A stretch of 64,000 bases of DNA, taken from contig WBMZ01011601.1 in assembly GCA_013400975.1 (NCBI GenBank), forward strand, positions 88,943 through 152,942. The letters are read 5' to 3'. Origin of the DNA: Atrichornis clamosus (Eukaryota; Chordata; Aves; Passeriformes; Menuridae). A model generated the notes under the pieces. It worked only from the letters and a program-made list of their open reading frames with translations, ran no database searches and was not told the DNA's origin. Numbering within the stretch: the first letter of the stretch is position 1; every line of letters begins with the position of its first letter. The translations under genes were made by a program, and so were the position numbers. This document shows positions 1 to 9,520 of the stretch, in pieces.

Positions 1-249
1 AGCTCCTTTTTAATCTTTTTTTAACTTTCTTAGAAAAGTAACTATGATTTATACTCAGTTAAGTACAACTTCACTTTATCCTAAATGCACCAGTGAGAAG
101 AGTGATGCATTCATGGCACAGTAAGTGAAAGAGAAGAATCAGGAAGGCAGAAATGGTTAAGGAAACAAACCATTTTGAGAGAGTAGAGGCTATTTTGAGG
201 AACCATTGTTATAAATTATAAATTCAATATCCATTGTGAACATTCTTAC

Positions 250-342
250 CTGTAAGGTAGTTAGAAGAGTTTGCATCACGTAAGTCTTTCCACTAGATGT
301 ATGTCCATAGATGAAGATGGATGGAAAACTAAACTGCTGACG
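250..342 (-). CDS. ORC5: ORC5 coding exon 2 (Walker A exon)
   Basis: This exon encodes the start of the AAA+ ATPase domain of origin recognition complex subunit 5, a nuclear protein that binds replication origins and helps load the MCM helicase. Read on the minus strand it gives 31 codons in frame, including [27 protein letters not shown] is the Walker A loop (GxxxxGKT/S), and the flanking residues match the ORC5 family as I recall it (human has IYGHTASGKTYV). The acceptor is a pyrimidine-rich run ending TTCCCTTAG before position 342. The donor GTAAGA starts at 249. The length of 93 nt is phase 0 at both ends and joins exon 1 without a frameshift. The next exon is not in positions 1-249, so the gene continues outside the window. 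Confidence 0.96.
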
Positions 343-1777
343 CTAAGGGAAGAAAAAGTTGCTGCTGTTTCAATTCTTTTTCATTCAACAGATAAAAGAT
401 TTATCACTGAAGTTTCCCTCCAAAACAAAAAGTTATCTCTTAAACTGAGCCATTAAATATAAAACGTACCAATTATTATGATATCAATGAGATCAAGTTT
501 TATGTTTCATCTTCACTGAAACGTTGAAAGGATAAGTTGCAAGAATCAAGTATCACATAACAGCCAGTCACACTGCTATAACAAACAATGAAAATACAGA
601 GAGTGAAGCAGTGGGTTCTTAATTCAAATTAGTTAACTATCTGAAACAAAATCTTGGCAAGCACAAATTGCAAGCCATACATGCCCTACTTCTACAAACA
701 CTACAAAATGCCTTTCTTTTCAGAAAAGAATTAAATGGTGTGAAGGAGGAGATGGTAAAGCTTGCTCTTCTTTCATAAGGCAATATTGATAAAATATATT
801 TATTTGATGGTCCTGATGCTGACATTTCATGTAATTTTTTTAAGATGCAAGGAAAATAACTGAATTGCTCTTTTTGTTTCATTCTGAACAGGTATTTATT
901 TTTGTGGTTTTTCTAATTTCTAAGAATTCTGTATATTGACTTAAAAATTGAGAGAAATTTTAAACTGACACTTTTAATGAAAAACAATAATATTCAATTA
1001 TCCAAGACAAAATACTCTTGTGCAAGATATGCAGGTTAGAGCATCTGTATATTTATCAAGAATTTAGTATCTATTTTTAAGAAAAGTTGTTGCCACTATG
1101 CTTGTAATATATACATAAAACTTGAATGCTGTAATTTGACATTATTATTATTATTCACAATAAAAGGCAGAACACAGATACTAATTTCCATTTTGTTAAC
1201 TTAATGTAAACATACATATCAACTGCTTTTAAGTTTGCAGATAAAAATCTACATTACTTTTTACCACAGCTTTGTGAAGCAGTAACAGAATCAATTAACA
1301 AGCCAGTGATTTCTGAATCTTATAACCTGCCACAAAACTACTAAGGACCTGACCAGTTTAAGGTACTTAGAATTCAGGCACTCAGGTACCGGATTAATAG
1401 AACTTCTACACTGCCACTGAAAAAAAAAAAATCCCAGAACTTTAGATCTGGGAAGAAGAGACTTACTCCCTGGTGCCAACTGGCAAAGATAGAACACAGT
1501 CTTGTCAAAATCAGGCTTCAAAGAGAGCGAGGCACGAATAGCTCTAAGTTTGTTTAGGTCTTTCCAGCTGCAAGACAGCTTTCAACTTTCCAACGTACTA
1601 GAATCTACTGCCAAACACTGATGGTAAAGTTGTGTAATGAAAAATAAAACCACAACAAAGAGACAACCAAAGCATGCTCATAATGACATCACAAAAACAT
1701 CCGGAAATATCTGTTCTCCCCCCTGTGACAGCAGAATGTCTTTGTTCTATTCAAACTTAAAATACAAAAAGCACTAC
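343..1777 (-). other. ORC5: ORC5 intron 1
   Basis: This is a 1.4 kb AT-rich intron between coding exons 1 and 2, with a GTAG-start donor and a TAG acceptor. It contains a short (ATT) run near 1142-1156 and otherwise no repeat or coding signal that I can recognise. Confidence 0.85.
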
Positions 1778-1888
1778 CTCTCCAAATATTGACAGCAACA
1801 TGGACACCTGGGATTCTCGACAAGGCACCAAACTTTCCAAGTGAAGCAGGTTGGCTGCTGGGTACGCTGGATGTTCAAGATTAGGCAT
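1778..1888 (-). CDS. ORC5: ORC5 coding exon 1 (start codon)
   Basis: This exon has 37 codons beginning with ATG at 1888-1886 in a good initiation context (A at -3) and ending at 1778 before a GTAGTG donor. The carboxyl half reads CRESQVSMLLSIFGE, which matches the ORC5 amino terminus as I recall it (human CRESQVSILQSLFGE). The first residues, MPNLEHPAYPAANLLH, make the protein about 13 residues longer than the human start (MPHLEN...), so the ancestral start position now reads as a leucine codon. Phase 0 splicing to exon 2 gives ...FGE/RQQFSF, as in mammals. An in-frame ATG further in (VSM) is a less likely start because it would remove conserved residues. Confidence 0.93.
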
Positions 1889-1961
1889 TTTGATATTCCT
1901 GTAGTTAGTCACCTAAACATGCATGTCCCTTTGGAGGTGCAGAGACAAGAAATAAAGTGAT
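1889..1961 (-). other. ORC5: ORC5 5' untranslated part of the start-codon exon (predicted)
   Basis: Immediately upstream of the ORC5 start codon on the minus strand, a strong splice acceptor (a T/C-rich run ending ACTTTTCAG) places a probable exon start at 1961. This would give 73 nt of 5' untranslated sequence in the same exon. The alternative AGs closer to the ATG (after ACTAACTACAG and GTTTAG) have poor pyrimidine tracts. The local sequence is AT-rich and not promoter-like, which favours a spliced 5' UTR whose first exon is in the CpG island at 4440-5060. Confidence 0.5.
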
Positions 1962-4742
1962 CTGAAAAGTAAAAAGTTTTCATTATCATTTGCTTTCATT
2001 TGCACAAAAGGGAAATGAACAGGAATTGACATAAAATTTAAATAGACATTCTAGCTCGAGACAATGGTATAACTAAGACATAAAAGACATCAGAAAATTG
2101 GACTTAACTGTGTAAAGCATTACACAGACATTTTCACACCAGACAAAATCCAAAAAAGTAAATCAAAATGGAAAGGCATACAGAATATGAGCGAGTCAAT
2201 ATAAGAATGAATTATCATAGTTTAGTTAACTAAAGAATTACATATTTAGTTCTGGTTTTAGATATATTTAAAAGCAGCAAGGGAATAAAAATGAGTAAAG
2301 TAGATTAGTTACAGATCATCACCTCCCTGAATAGTCAATAAACTAGGATTTACAAGTAACAGGAAAGAGGTAGGACATAAGGAAAGATAAAGATGACAAA
2401 ATAATAGCTCTTTGGCTGCTAACAGGATGCCTATCCCAGATTAAAAGCAGCAGAGGCATAAGTAGAAAATCCAGGTGATGGTAAAGATTGGAAATACTCC
2501 TTAAATATAGTAGAAGTCCAAGCCAGTCATATAAAACAGTAATATTAATTACAGTCTACCTTTAAGACAAGGACTAGACAAGGAAAAACAAAGGCATTGA
2601 TTGCTGAAACACTGGGAAGGCTGGGTTTTAGTGACTGAATATAGAAAAATACCTCAAAGGTACTACTTTGCACTTCTAAAACTGCTGGAAAGATGGTACA
2701 TTTACCTGTAGTGATAAGGACAACAGGCAGAGAGAGAACTGAAATAAACTCAACCAGATTCTGACTTTGTCAAACATAATATAACTTGACAATCAAAAGG
2801 AAAGTCTGGAAATTACATTAAGGCAATAAAGATATCGCATCAACTGACATGATTATCTGTATGTTCTCCAGACAAAGATAATAAACAAAGCACTCCAAAT
2901 ACTTTTCAATGTAAGTATTTACAGACAAATATGTTATGCTGGGTATAAGTACAACAGCACAGGAAGAAAGATTAGGTTAGCAGAAGGAGATCAGAAATAG
3001 AAAGGGAAAGGGAAAATAAACTGTTCTGAAGGAAAAATGCAATAGTGGATTGCAGTAACAGGAGAGCTACTGGGGTACAAGGACGTTCATAAATATAAAT
3101 GTATCTATGGAAATACTTAAAATAGAGTTCCTTTTGGGACCAATCTCTGTTAAGTATTTCCATAAATAGATTTGAGAAAAGATTTTTTATTTTATTTTTA
3201 CACTTTGCCTTCAGTGTTTTCTGAAGTAAAAGTCAGGATTGTAGAATCATCAACAGAAAAATAAGTGGAATTAATGAGAAAAAAAAAATATCCCCAGTAA
3301 TATAAGTAATCCAGGATTTCACATTACACCTACTTGTAAGTAACCACATCACACATAACAAGGACTGCAGTTAGCTATCAAGACACTAAGTCTGAAGTAA
3401 CTTGAAAAATAAGTTCATTTATAAGTCAATCACGTATTAAGTATGGGAAATCAAAGGTGCTATCAGGAGCAAAAAAAAGAAGCATAATCATATGCATCAA
3501 GAAAATTACTTCCCATACAGAGAATCATACAAATAGCCTTGGCCCATCTAATCAGATCAGCTTTAAATGAGTCTGTGCATCTCTTCACAGTATCCATTCA
3601 GACTGTCTATTCAAAATGGAATGAAGATATAAAAAATCAAATAGCTTGACTAAGGTTGCTCTCTAAAAAATGAGCCAGGTATACCAAGGATGAAAAGAAA
3701 AAAATATGACAGCAGCCTCTAAAACAAATGACAAACATGTGGGGAAAAAGTTCTCAAAAAGACTGAAAAAAATGTGTAAATTTAAGAAAAAAAGACAGCC
3801 CTTTTCCTCCACTGGCTACATAAGACCAGGGCTTGACTGTGTCCTAAAGGCATCTAAAGCCATGAAGTACTTCTGCTTTTGAACCCCACAGTCCAACTGC
3901 CCTCCGGAGAAGCACGAACCGCCTGCTGACCACACCGTATCTGCCAGCCCTGTCTGCTTCTCAAACACCCCCGCAAATGGCAACTTACACTGAACACACT
4001 TCAGCCACTGAATGAAAACCTACACCTCTCCTGACTATATGAAGGTGTCTTAATCTTCAACGGGATCCCACCCAAGAGCTCACAAGAGGAAGGATGCTTA
4101 GAGCAACATGTTCACAAAACAGTTTAGATTAAATGGCAATGATAACACAAGGATTAGTATCAGCCAAAGCTTGAATTCAGGATGTTCCTGCCCGGGAAAG
4201 GTTGTACATGTGCCTCCAAACAGGTCAGGAACGGGCAAAAAGCACTTACTATGCTGCTGAGACCACACAAGGATGTTAAGAGCACAACAAGTTAAACTTC
4301 GTGGCGGGATTTCATGATTTACTAAGACTTCTCTCAATTCACTGGTCCTAAAATACCTACACTTGGCAGCCTTTTCGCACTCTACCAGGTGACATGAAAC
4401 ATAACAGATTAGCACGGTTCTGCGTCCCCTCAGACCCTACAAGCCCCCTCGTCGGCACAGGAGGGCCTTGGTTCAGGGGGAATGACGCCCCCCGGCCTCC
4501 TCAGAGCGCGGCTTTAGGGCTCCTTCCGCCACGCGTGCGTGAGGCTGAGCGTGCTCCCAGCCCAGGGGGCGGCTCAGCCCACGGCGGGTTTCACTCCCGC
4601 ACCTATTCCCACCTGGAAAGCGGAGCAGGAGCAAGTCTGCCCCTTCTCCTCGTCTTCACTCCCCGCCTTCCTGCCTTCCTTCCTTCCCGCTCTCCCCGCC
4701 TCCTCCTTCCTTCCTTCCCGCTCCTCTCAGCCGGCTCCTCAC
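1962..4742 (-). other. Probable ORC5 5' UTR intron and upstream region
   Basis: This is AT-rich sequence between the start-codon exon of ORC5 and its likely CpG-island promoter. A donor-like sequence reading CGG/GTGAGG on the minus strand starts at 4742 inside the island and could pair with the acceptor at 1962-1963. A second strong donor-like GTAAGT lies at 4249-4244. I see no other exon or recognisable transposable element here. Which donor is used cannot be decided from sequence alone. Confidence 0.4.
4640..4728 (+). repeat. Polypyrimidine tract with duplicated CCTTCCTTCCTTCCCGCTC motif
   Basis: These 89 bases are almost entirely C and T on the plus strand, so the ORC5 sense strand is almost entirely purine. 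The motif CCTTCCTTCCTTCCCGCTC occurs twice. Tracts of this kind at CpG promoters can form triplex DNA or R-loops; that is general knowledge and not shown here. Confidence 0.8.
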
Positions 4743-4850
4743 CCGCTCCCGCCGCCGCTTGCGCGCGCCACCGCCAGCCTAGCCCGCATGCGCCGTGGCG
4801 GCAGCGGGTGCGCCTGAGGCGGGGCGGCTGTGAGGGCAGCCCGCCGCTTA
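4743..4850 (-). other. ORC5: Candidate non-coding first exon of ORC5
   Basis: Within the CpG island, the minus strand carries GGCGGGAGCGG followed by GTGAGG, a good splice donor with its GT at 4742-4741. It lies a short distance downstream of the NRF1-like and GC-box elements. Such an exon would splice to the acceptor at 1962-1963. The upstream edge is a guess because no transcription start can be read from the sequence. Confidence 0.3.
4786..4793. promoter_or_regulatory. NRF1-like site GCATGCGC
   Basis: GCATGCGC matches the core of the NRF1 palindrome (TGCGCATGCGC), with the left half-site degenerate. NRF1 sites are common in CpG promoters of replication and housekeeping genes. The position next to the candidate ORC5 first exon suits a promoter element. 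Confidence 0.5.
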
Positions 4851-5099
4851 TCCAACAGGAATAGACCCCAGGAAAAGCCATGAAGGCAGCCCGCTGCTTA
4901 TTTCAGAGGAATAGCCCACAGGGAAAGCCGTGAAGGGAGCCTGTCGCTTATCCAGCAGGAATAGCCCCCAGGGAAAGCCGTGAAGGAAGCCATCTGCTTG
5001 TCTGACAGGGATATCTCACAAGGAGGGGCGTGAGGGGAGCCTGCAGCTCGGGGGTCCCAAGGCCGCGGCATTTATCCCACAGGAAAAGCCGTGAGGGTG
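4838..5099 (+). repeat. 50-bp minisatellite, about five units
   Basis: Four consecutive 50-bp units start at 4838, 4888, 4938 and 4988. A fifth, partly diverged and expanded unit starts at 5038. Each unit begins AGCC, carries CTTATCC-like and GGAATAGCC segments, and ends AAAGCCGTGAAGG. Units 1-3 are very similar and units 4-5 more diverged. The array directly abuts the CpG-dense core of the island. Confidence 0.95.
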
Positions 5100-6198
5100 T
5101 TGCAAACTGCGAAAAATGTAAACTTTTCTAAAGAAAGGATGTTCTATGATCTTTGTATACTTTGAAATCTAATCAACAAGAAGAGGAAATTAATCCGTGA
5201 AACACAGAGTGGCTAGCAAGCTCTAAGTTATGTCCAGGTGTTAGGAAGACAAATTACTTGGTAGAGTTGCCGTGTTAAGGTTTAGGACAGGACATATTTC
5301 CATAATCGCAGTCCTCAGGGGAGGTTAACAACACTTGGGAAGAAGGATGTACCACCGGTACTGGACACAAAGGACGCAGAATATACGTGTCACGAGGACA
5401 TTTGGCAGAACTTCCGAGATAAGGAAAGAAACATAAAGCCAGCTCAGCAACTGTGCTGAAATCAGCTCCGACTGGGTAAACGGTAATTCCGGCCGGGGCA
5501 GATCGCGATCACTGACCCAAGAAACCCACAGACCCGAGCATACGGACTAATTAGCATGAGAAGCGAGAGAATTATTAGCCAATAGAAGATAGAATACTAA
5601 TTAATAAGAGAACTCTGTAACTTGTAGCACATGAACACTAATTCTTTTGTTTGCTTGATACGCAGACAGAACTCCACAACTCGGAAAGTTGTACAGCAGG
5701 TATGTTTAATCAACGTTGAGGCACACGGGGATACCTCCTCAAAGCGTGTGCACCGTTAAGTTTTCCTCTCTGTATTTATCCTCTAAAATATTACATATGT
5801 ATTAGATTTTCCAATACGCCTATACATATTCATTACCTATCCTCGCTTCGTATTATAATGAGCTTATCAGTCATTTCCATACAGCTGCGCTTGCGCATTG
5901 CCTCCTAGTGGTGGTCTTCAGGTGGTCTTTAGGATGAAGTAACGAGTCTTCCTCAGGGTTAAACTTTTCACCTTTATTCCTTGCACATGCACCCTGGTGT
6001 CTTGTTCTTGTTCCAATCCTCAGAGTCGGTTTTGGCCAGTATGAAGTCCAGAAAACGGGAAGCAGGTCACGCTTGCTTCTTTTTATCGATAGCTGTTCCT
6101 CCCTGGAATACATACCTGTTCTTCCCAGGGATGCTTGGCAAGCGCTTATACGTTATTTTTCAAGCAGTTTAACATTTCTTAACTTTTCCTATCCTACA
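5100..6198 (-). mobile_element. Endogenous-retrovirus-like LTR segment (boundaries uncertain)
   Basis: This stretch is unusually rich in CpG for an AT-rich region. On the minus strand it looks like an LTR. It has a possible TGTAGG start at 6198, a TATA-like GATAAATACAG near 5775, an ATTAAA-type polyadenylation signal near 5705-5711 followed by CCTGCTGTACAACTT, and an end-like TATCA near 5656. It resembles ERVK-type LTRs that I recall from songbirds. I could not find matching target-site duplications, so the 3' edge (5656, 5273 or beyond) is unresolved. It could instead be a mosaic of several elements. Confidence 0.45.
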
Positions 6199-6890
6199 TA
6201 AGATTTTTTAACTGTATATATGCTCCTATATTTATGTGTGTGCCCATATTATGCCAAAATGTATAAATAGCAAAAAGTTTTAATAGTTGTGGTGCTTGAT
6301 TTCTGGAATACCACCCAGTGTCCAGGCATGTGCAACTCAGAAATAAATAATCAATGTCTCTCTTGAGTGTATAATTATTGGCTTGTTGCACGCCAGGTAA
6401 AAAATCCACGTAATGTGGAAAAGTGGAGCCTGCTGCTGTCTGGGAGCCCCAGCGATGGGGCAGGGTCTTATCCCATAGGGACAGCTGTGTATGGCACCTT
6501 TTCCTGGATGTAGGGGTCTGAGCCACATGTTGGAAGCCGCTTGGCCACAATTTGTCGGGTAGAGGAGGGTGTTGGGGTTCATGGAGGGAGCCCTCTGGGA
6601 ATAGAGGGGTGCTGGTGTTGAGGGACCTGGGGTGCAGAGTCAGAAGGTGCACCTGTGGTTGTGGTATTTGCTAGTTTGACTCCCCCATCCTCTACAGGCA
6701 CACAGGCAGCTGTGTGTCTGGTAGCTGGTTGTGGAGAGTTGAGGGTCGACTTCAAGGTGCATCGTATGAGGGACAGCGGCAGAGCCCCAGGAGGATCTGA
6801 AGGCATTGGGTCCCTCCTCTCTGCACACATGGAAAATAATGTTATAAGCAGTGCTGAGACAAAGAAAGCTGTCACCAAATTGTGCACATA
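6199..6890 (-). mobile_element. Possible internal retroviral remnant next to the LTR-like segment
   Basis: Upstream of the LTR-like segment, on the same (minus) strand, there are overlapping interrupted frames of about 100-150 codons (6194-6652 and 6579-6887). One begins with a hydrophobic leader-like stretch (FFVSALLITLFSMC). The position just before a 3' LTR is where an envelope gene would lie, but I cannot recognise conserved envelope motifs. This is a suggestion from context only. Confidence 0.2.
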
Positions 6891-9205
6891 CCTTACACTT
6901 GTTAATACAGAACACCACTTAAAGCAAGGTCTGTGGAGTCTCTGCTCCAGTCAAGCTCATCAGACAGCACTCTGAAAATCCATAACCATACGTTCAAATT
7001 ACAGTTAAAGTTATATTATGCATGAACATTGCACACTGTATTAGAGGGATAAATGTGACAGCTGCATGCTGGGTTATGAAAGCTAAAGTGATAAACTCCT
7101 TCCGTAGTCTGAGCTGGGTGAAATGTTAAATAAGTAAATAAGACTTGTGTGAATCAAGCATGGCTTATTTTTAGCAGTCAGGTTTTTTGTATATATACAT
7201 GTACATGCAAAATCATCATAGCTTGGCCTGAACACTATTTCAGATCTTTAGATATATATTGTAAACTAATGGATCAAAACCAACCTGAATGGAATTAGAG
7301 AAAGGGAAGGAAAAAACATGTAACTGGTTCTGATTTATGGTTATCTATACCAATTTGTGTACAGTATTCATATTTTTTAATGGCCTGTTATTTATCACAA
7401 TTTTGACAAAGCATAATAATAAGGTGAAATTATTTTTACTGCTACTGAATTTGCTTATGTGAACAAAAGTTGTAGTATTACTAATTCAGCTCACTTCTAT
7501 ACTTGTGAAAAAAATTTGAATTTGAAAAAATAGGTATGTTTCAAAGTGTCATATCAAGTCATATGCTTCCCAACAGAGTGAAATACCTTTTTTTCCTAGC
7601 TTTTGAAACCATGGAATGTGTTGGGACAGATTGCCCTGCATACAGATAGGTTTCAGAAAAAAACTCCAAATATGATAACTAAAAGAATTCTCAGTAAGTC
7701 CGCATTTGTATAGTGTATGTGGGAGCTGAAGTGAAATACTTTGGAAGCAGTTCTTAGTGATGCTTAGAATTTGCATCTTCTATGAATTACTAGTATTTCA
7801 GCAAAACTGAAATTAGGTTTTGAGTTGAGCAAGAATCCTAAAACAAGAAGTCAGCCTTTAAACATGTAGTTTTCACTTCAGTGGTTCTGTTGGAGAATGG
7901 TTCAGGCTGTAGTTGCTTCTAAGGTCACTTCAACACAACATAAATCCATATTACCTGGCAGAGGAGAGTCTCACTCTCCCTATTGCATCCCCACTTACAC
8001 TCATTTTCTGGTCCTAGGATTTGGGTGGTTATAAAGAGAGCTTCTTGAGGGAACCAGTCCAGCTGAAATCAATCCAAAAGATAGTTACTTCAGTAATTGC
8101 AGCCTTGCTTCCGAAAGTCCACTTATTAACTGACTGGAACCCCTACTACTGTCTTGTTTACCTTCTAGTCTGCGTTCAGACAAAATACCCAGTAACAATT
8201 CTGTTTACTAATCCAAAGTGACACCACTGTTACTATGAGGTAAAACCCAAAATTCCCTTTTCTGTATAGCTTTAATGATTTTAAATTATTAAGAATATTC
8301 TTATTGATTGAAATGGTGGGACTATAATGCTATGTTTTTGAAGGACTTACCTGAATTAAGTAACAGAGAATCCTGGACTCTTAAATTTTCAAATGGAAAA
8401 CTATCACAGAAGATGGCTGAATAGTTCAGCCAGTTACTCAGGCCTATCAGTGTACATACATTTCTACAGAAATCTGCACTTCCAAGTAAAGTTGCTGAAA
8501 TTTAGTAAGTGTGACTTTTCTTTTCATTCAAGAGGCTGGAACTGTTCCGTAGCAGTTACTAGAGATAGGATCGTGCTTACGTACATAGCTGGTTATGTGC
8601 AGCATAATAAATTTCAGTTTACATCTTTCATCGACTACAATTTTCACTGATGCTACTCAATATGTATTTCTGCAGAGCTTTAAATTATTCCTTAATTTAT
8701 ACTTAGCTGTCACATGTCTTTTTATCTTATTCTGGCTATGAGTTGCTTAGATACCAAATATATTAAAAATGAGAAAGGAAACGGTAAACTGAGTCTTGAA
8801 ACTTGCATATAACAGAGCAGGACATATTCCTTTCTCATCGTGTTTATGGTCAGATATTTTATATTAATACCTTTTTGTTTGTGAAACTTATTTTCAGTAC
8901 AGATAGTGATTAACTTTCATTTAAGTTGTCATATCCATAGTTCCAGTTCAGCAACAAACTTTAAAATATAGAATATACACTCATTCAAAACTCTGTGATT
9001 CCTTATTTCTTAAACTTAAGTATTGAAGTGAATTACAGGATTATGTTCTTTAATTTATATATGTATTTCTATAGATCTAGATAAAACCATGTATAGAACA
9101 CGTACATAGTTATCTAGGTTCTGTACGTATGTAGAGCTATACAGAGAGAATTATGTGTATAGAATATGTACAGTAATTAATTCTATTTCTCTCTCTCTTC
9201 CCAAG
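6891..9205. other. Intergenic, no recognised feature
   Basis: AT-rich intergenic DNA. From about 9055 to 9180 there is an AT-rich stretch with repeated GTATAGAA/GTACATA-type words. No gene, RNA gene or bounded transposon can be supported. Confidence 0.7.
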
Positions 9206-9520
9206 ATACATTTTACCAGAGGTGCCATTGTGTCGCATGCTATTGAGACTGCATCCAGATTACCTTTTAGCAGTCTCTTCCTCTTCCAAAAAGTCAGCAG
9301 CAGCTGAAAAAGGTGCAGAAAAGGGCTCTGACAAAGAACAGGAAGAAATTATTACTCTGGAAAGATGTTCACTTGAAAGCACCATTGAGGAGGATTAAGA
9401 AACGACTGCTACCACGTTTCCTGCCTTGTTGGATGATACAGCTCTTTCAGCAGAGCAAGTGGAAAGGATAGTGTCATTATGTACCTCTACACAAGTCATC
9501 CATTTAACTTAAATTCCCAG
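9206..9520 (+). pseudogene. Splice-flanked exon-like frame with two in-frame stops
   Basis: A strong acceptor (TCTCTCTCTTCCCAAG, AG at 9204-9205) and a good donor (CCCAG/GTAAAG, GT at 9521-9522) bracket 315 bp. One frame reads smoothly across the segment. It starts YILPEVPLCRMLLRLHPDYL, passes through a charged lysine/glutamate-rich part (EKGSDKEQEEIITLE), and later has LSAEQVERIVSLCTS. It is broken by TAA at 9396-9398 and again by TAA at 9510-9512, with protein-like sequence in the same frame on both sides of the first stop. I do not recognise the family. It could be a decayed exon of a lost or duplicated gene, or a chance frame between good-looking splice sites. Confidence 0.4.

Larger units (their letters stand above)
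4440..5060 (-). promoter_or_regulatory. CpG island, probable ORC5 promoter
   Basis: Base composition changes sharply from AT-rich flanks to a GC-rich, CpG-dense block. It includes GC boxes (GGGGCGG around 4820), GCGCGC runs near 4760 and a GCATGCGC element. It is the only CpG island near the 5' end of ORC5 and lies upstream on the correct strand, so it is the likely promoter. Its housekeeping, TATA-less appearance fits a replication gene. A divergent non-coding transcript on the plus strand is also possible, but no conserved plus-strand coding exon is visible. Confidence 0.75.

Noticed and set aside
4394..4864. 156-codon frame across the left CpG island
   Set aside because: It is proline/arginine/serine-rich, as expected from translating GC-rich promoter DNA, and overlaps other open frames in the same island.
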